A DNA stretch of 7,100 nucleotides from JAOUEE01 sp051011595 (GTDB lineage: Bacteria > Actinomycetota > Acidimicrobiia > Acidimicrobiales > SHLQ01). The stretch covers positions 1-7,100 of the forward strand of contig JBPCTQ010000204.1 of NCBI GenBank assembly GCA_051011595.1. The letters are read 5' to 3'. The notes under the pieces are model-generated. The model saw only the letters and a list, made by a program, of their open reading frames with translations, was not told the DNA's origin and searched no databases. This document shows positions 5,662-7,100 of the stretch, piece by piece (positions within the stretch are counted from its first letter, which is position 1; the number at the start of each line of letters is the position of its first letter). The position numbers and the translations under genes were made by a program.

Positions 5662-6942
5662 TCAGCTGGTGACCAGGGTGGCCAGCAGTTGGCCCAGACC
5701 TTCGAGCTCGATCTCGAACTGGCCCGGGATCTCACTGGTGAAGGTGACCTCGGTGGCCTCGCCGGCCACCAGGTCGGCGGTCACGTCGATGCCGTGCACG
5801 TGGACTTCCTCGTCGATGTCGCTGGTGATGACCATCGTGACCACGTCGCCGATGCCGGTCTCGATGGTGGCCGGTCCGCCCACTACCGCGCCGTTGGCGT
5901 AGGTGATCTCCACCGTGTGGTCGGCGTCGACCATGTCAGTCATCTCGCCATCGGCTGCGTCGTCGTGGTCGGCACCCTCATCGCCGTCGTGGTCGGCGCT
6001 GTCGTGGTCGGCGTCGCCATCGTGGTCGGCACCCTCGTCGCTGTCGAGGTCCATCGGTGTGGTGCTGGTGAACGTGGCGCTGGCCTCCACGATCTCACCG
6101 TCGACCTCCAGTGAGGCATGGTTGTTGGCCGACAGCTCGACGGTGACCTCGTGTTCGCCCTCACCGAACTTGTCGGGCACGTGGTACCACTCGCCGTAGA
6201 GCCGGGTGATCTTCTCGCCGTCGACGTAGATGTGCATGTGGCCTTCGCCGTCGACGTTGTCGCCGTTGACGTTCTCCGGGGTCAGCGTGTAGTTGCTGGC
6301 CACGGCTCGGAGGTTGAAGCCCGACTTGGGGTCATCGGTGATGGTGACCTCGAGAGACGGCGCCGGATCCAGGGCGGAGACGTCGACCGGATCGGGGCTG
6401 TGGCTGTGGCCACCTTCTCGCTCGGGCTGGGTCACGGTCACGGTCTGATCGACCATGACCCCGTCGACGGCCAGCACCGTGTGGTCGTTGGCCGACAGCT
6501 CGACCCGGAACTCGTGATCGCCGGGCTCCAGATCACCGACGTGCAACCACTCGTTGTAGAAACGCGACACCTTCTCGCCGTCGACGTAGAGGTGCATGTG
6601 CCCCTCGCCGGCCACGTGTTCGGTGGAAGCCGCTTCTGGTGCCAGGTCGTGATTGGCGGGCACGGCGTGCACGTTGAATCCGCCGACGTCGTCGACCAGG
6701 ACCTCGAGCTCCAGGCTGGGCGCAGGATCGAGATCGCTCACATCGGTCATCTCGCCGTCGTGACCATGGGTGGTCTCGGGCGAGGTCTCGTCGGTGCCGG
6801 GCACGGCAGTTCCGTCCTGGGCGGCGGAGTCGGTGGAGCCGGAGCCGTCGGTACCGGTCTCGGGGTCGTCGCTGCCGCAGGCGGCGAGCAACAGGACCAG
6901 GGCAGCGGCAACAGCCGCCAAGCGCAGAGAGGCGCGTCTCAT
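5662..6942 (-). CDS. Secreted lipoprotein with two GHMHxYVDGEK domains and a cupredoxin-like C-terminus
   Basis: The product is 426 residues. Residues 1-22 are a lipoprotein signal: MRR, a hydrophobic core, then the lipobox LAAC with the lipidated C22, so the protein should sit on the outer face of the membrane. A Ser/Thr/Asp/Gly-rich linker follows (23-71). Two tandem homologous domains span about 72-170 and 192-290. Both begin DPAPSLE, contain GEGHMH(L/I)YVDGEK and a following E-W-x-H, and end with VELSAN(D/N)H-x4-VDG. An Asp/His-rich linker (about 300-331) leads to a C-terminal domain (about 342-426) with cupredoxin-like strands, VHVHG (380-384) and PGQFEIELEGLGQLLATL (406-423). The Cys and second His of a type 1 copper site are absent there, so copper binding of the classical kind is unlikely. 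Function is not recognised; metal or ligand binding outside the cell is a guess. The ATG has a good GAGGAG site. The gene may follow another minus-strand gene entering from the right. Confidence 0.9.
   Translation of the reverse strand: MRRASLRLAAVAAALVLLLAACGSDDPETGTDGSGSTDSAAQDGTAVPGTDETSPETTHGHDGEMTDVSDLDPAPSLELEVLVDDVGGFNVHAVPANHDLAPEAASTEHVAGEGHMHLYVDGEKVSRFYNEWLHVGDLEPGDHEFRVELSANDHTVLAVDGVMVDQTVTVTQPEREGGHSHSPDPVDVSALDPAPSLEVTITDDPKSGFNLRAVASNYTLTPENVNGDNVDGEGHMHIYVDGEKITRLYGEWYHVPDKFGEGEHEVTVELSANNHASLEVDGEIVEASATFTSTTPMDLDSDEGADHDGDADHDSADHDGDEGADHDDAADGEMTDMVDADHTVEITYANGAVVGGPATIETGIGDVVTMVITSDIDEEVHVHGIDVTADLVAGEATEVTFTSEIPGQFEIELEGLGQLLATLVTS
5950..6045 (-). repeat. Asp/His-rich mini-repeat linker in the lipoprotein
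   Basis: Residues about 300-331 consist of imperfect repeats of an ADHD core (GADHD, DADHD, SADHD, GADHD) separated by Gly/Asp/Glu. At DNA level TCGTGGTCGGC (as read on the + strand) recurs at 5963, 5987, 6002 and 6020, with spacings of 24, 15 and 18 nt, all multiples of three. This is consistent with in-frame slippage or expansion. Confidence 0.75.
6073..6369 (-). repeat. Second copy of the tandem lipoprotein domain
   Basis: This encodes residues about 192-290 (DPAPSLEV to EASATF). It aligns without large gaps to the first copy at an offset of 120 codons. A 20-nt stretch at 6211-6230 is identical to 6571-6590, exactly 360 nt away. The copies have diverged in their flanks but keep the GEGHMH, YVDGEK and VELSAN motifs. 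Confidence 0.8.
6433..6729 (-). repeat. First copy of the tandem lipoprotein domain
   Basis: This encodes residues about 72-170 (DPAPSLEL to QTVTV). It shares the order of motifs with the downstream copy, which indicates an internal gene duplication rather than convergence. Confidence 0.8.
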
Positions 6943-6949
6943 GGTGAAT

Positions 6950-6955
6950 CTCCTC
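6950..6955 (-). promoter_or_regulatory. Ribosome binding site of the lipoprotein gene
   Basis: On the minus strand GAGGAG lies 7 nt before the ATG at 6942. It fixes this ATG as the start, and the start also yields an intact lipoprotein signal peptide. Confidence 0.85.
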
Positions 6956-6987
6956 GGGTTCGGAAGGTGTTGATGCAGGGTTGGGCG

Positions 6988-7098
6988 TCAACGCCGCCGA
7001 GGGGGGCCTCGTGGCCCGCGCACACGAACCGGAATCGGGTCGGGCATCCAGCGGGTGCTGGCTGCCAGCGTGCGGGTGAGGTCGTCGATCGGTCCCGG
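6988..7098 (-). CDS. Possible C-terminal end of an unidentified protein (cut by window edge)
   Basis: On the minus strand an open frame enters from the right edge and runs 36 codons to a TGA at 6988-6990. It encodes PGPIDDLTRTLAAS, then TRWMPDPIPVRVRG and a basic PRR-rich end. About three quarters of third positions are G or C, as in the neighbouring genes, and a basic tail just before a stop is common for real C-termini. The piece is too short to assign a family. If real, the stop is 45 nt upstream of the lipoprotein ATG in the same orientation, so the two could share a transcript. A TTGACG that could act as a -35 element overlaps the stop region (6986-6991), so this may instead be promoter DNA. 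Confidence 0.35.
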   Translation of the reverse strand, partial: PGPIDDLTRTLAASTRWMPDPIPVRVRGPRGPPRRR

Positions 7099-7100
7099 GC

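Noticed and set aside
5950..6045. Short regular repeats considered as a CRISPR-like array
   Set aside because: The unit is only about 11 nt with irregular 15-24 nt spacing and lies wholly inside a coding frame with multiples-of-three periodicity.
5011..6114. 367-codon + strand frame across the methyltransferase and lipoprotein genes
   Set aside because: It overlaps a methyltransferase with clear SAM motifs, crosses the terminator hairpin and runs antisense to the lipoprotein. It is a frame shadow.
5903..6199. Repetitive Ser/Trp-rich + strand frame (SWSAPSS repeats)
   Set aside because: It is the antisense reading of the lipoprotein's ADHD mini-repeats; the lipoprotein frame has a signal peptide, domains and a ribosome binding site.

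Overview
The window is high-GC DNA with strongly G/C-biased third codon positions, GTG and TTG starts, and genes packed with small overlaps. This suggests a high-GC actinobacterium. An Acidimicrobiia-like lineage (Ilumatobacter/Microtrichales type) would fit, but I cannot confirm that from sequence alone.

Positions 1-3570 (+ strand) hold the distal part of an aa3/caa3-type cytochrome c oxidase operon. It begins inside ctaD (subunit I, 5' end outside the window), followed by ctaE (subunit III), ctaF (small subunit IV, COX4_pro type) and ctaG (assembly factor of the Bacillus caa3 type). The genes overlap or nearly touch (8-nt overlap, 1-nt overlap, 1-nt gap), so they look like one translationally coupled transcript. 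Subunit I keeps the visible catalytic residues: CuB histidines, the heme His pair, HPEVY, the K-channel Lys and the D-channel Asp. It carries two extra C-terminal membrane segments and an unusual 49-residue Asp/His-rich tail. Subunit III has the matching short, five-helix form.

Positions 3571-3646 lie between two convergent genes and contain a perfect 16-bp inverted repeat, probably a bidirectional terminator or a dispersed palindrome. Positions 3647-4900 (- strand) are serS, a complete seryl-tRNA synthetase. A 91-bp divergent spacer (4901-4991) separates serS from a small class I SAM-dependent methyltransferase gene (4992-5621, +). Each side of the spacer carries a TANNNT hexamer 7-8 nt before the GTG codon, suggesting two leaderless transcripts.

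A second hairpin overlaps the methyltransferase stop and separates it from a convergent lipoprotein gene (5662-6942, -). The lipoprotein has a lipobox, two tandem copies of a roughly 100-residue domain containing GHMHxYVDGEK, an Asp/His-rich linker and a C-terminal cupredoxin-like domain without the usual copper-ligand Cys. The last 110 bases probably hold the C-terminus of another minus-strand gene entering from the right edge.

The respiratory operon and serS are housekeeping genes. No mobile element, CRISPR array, tRNA or rRNA was seen. The least explained items are the lipoprotein, the acidic/His-rich segments shared by CtaD, CtaF and the lipoprotein, and the two intergenic palindromes. 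I do not see convincing evidence of a wholly new multi-gene system.
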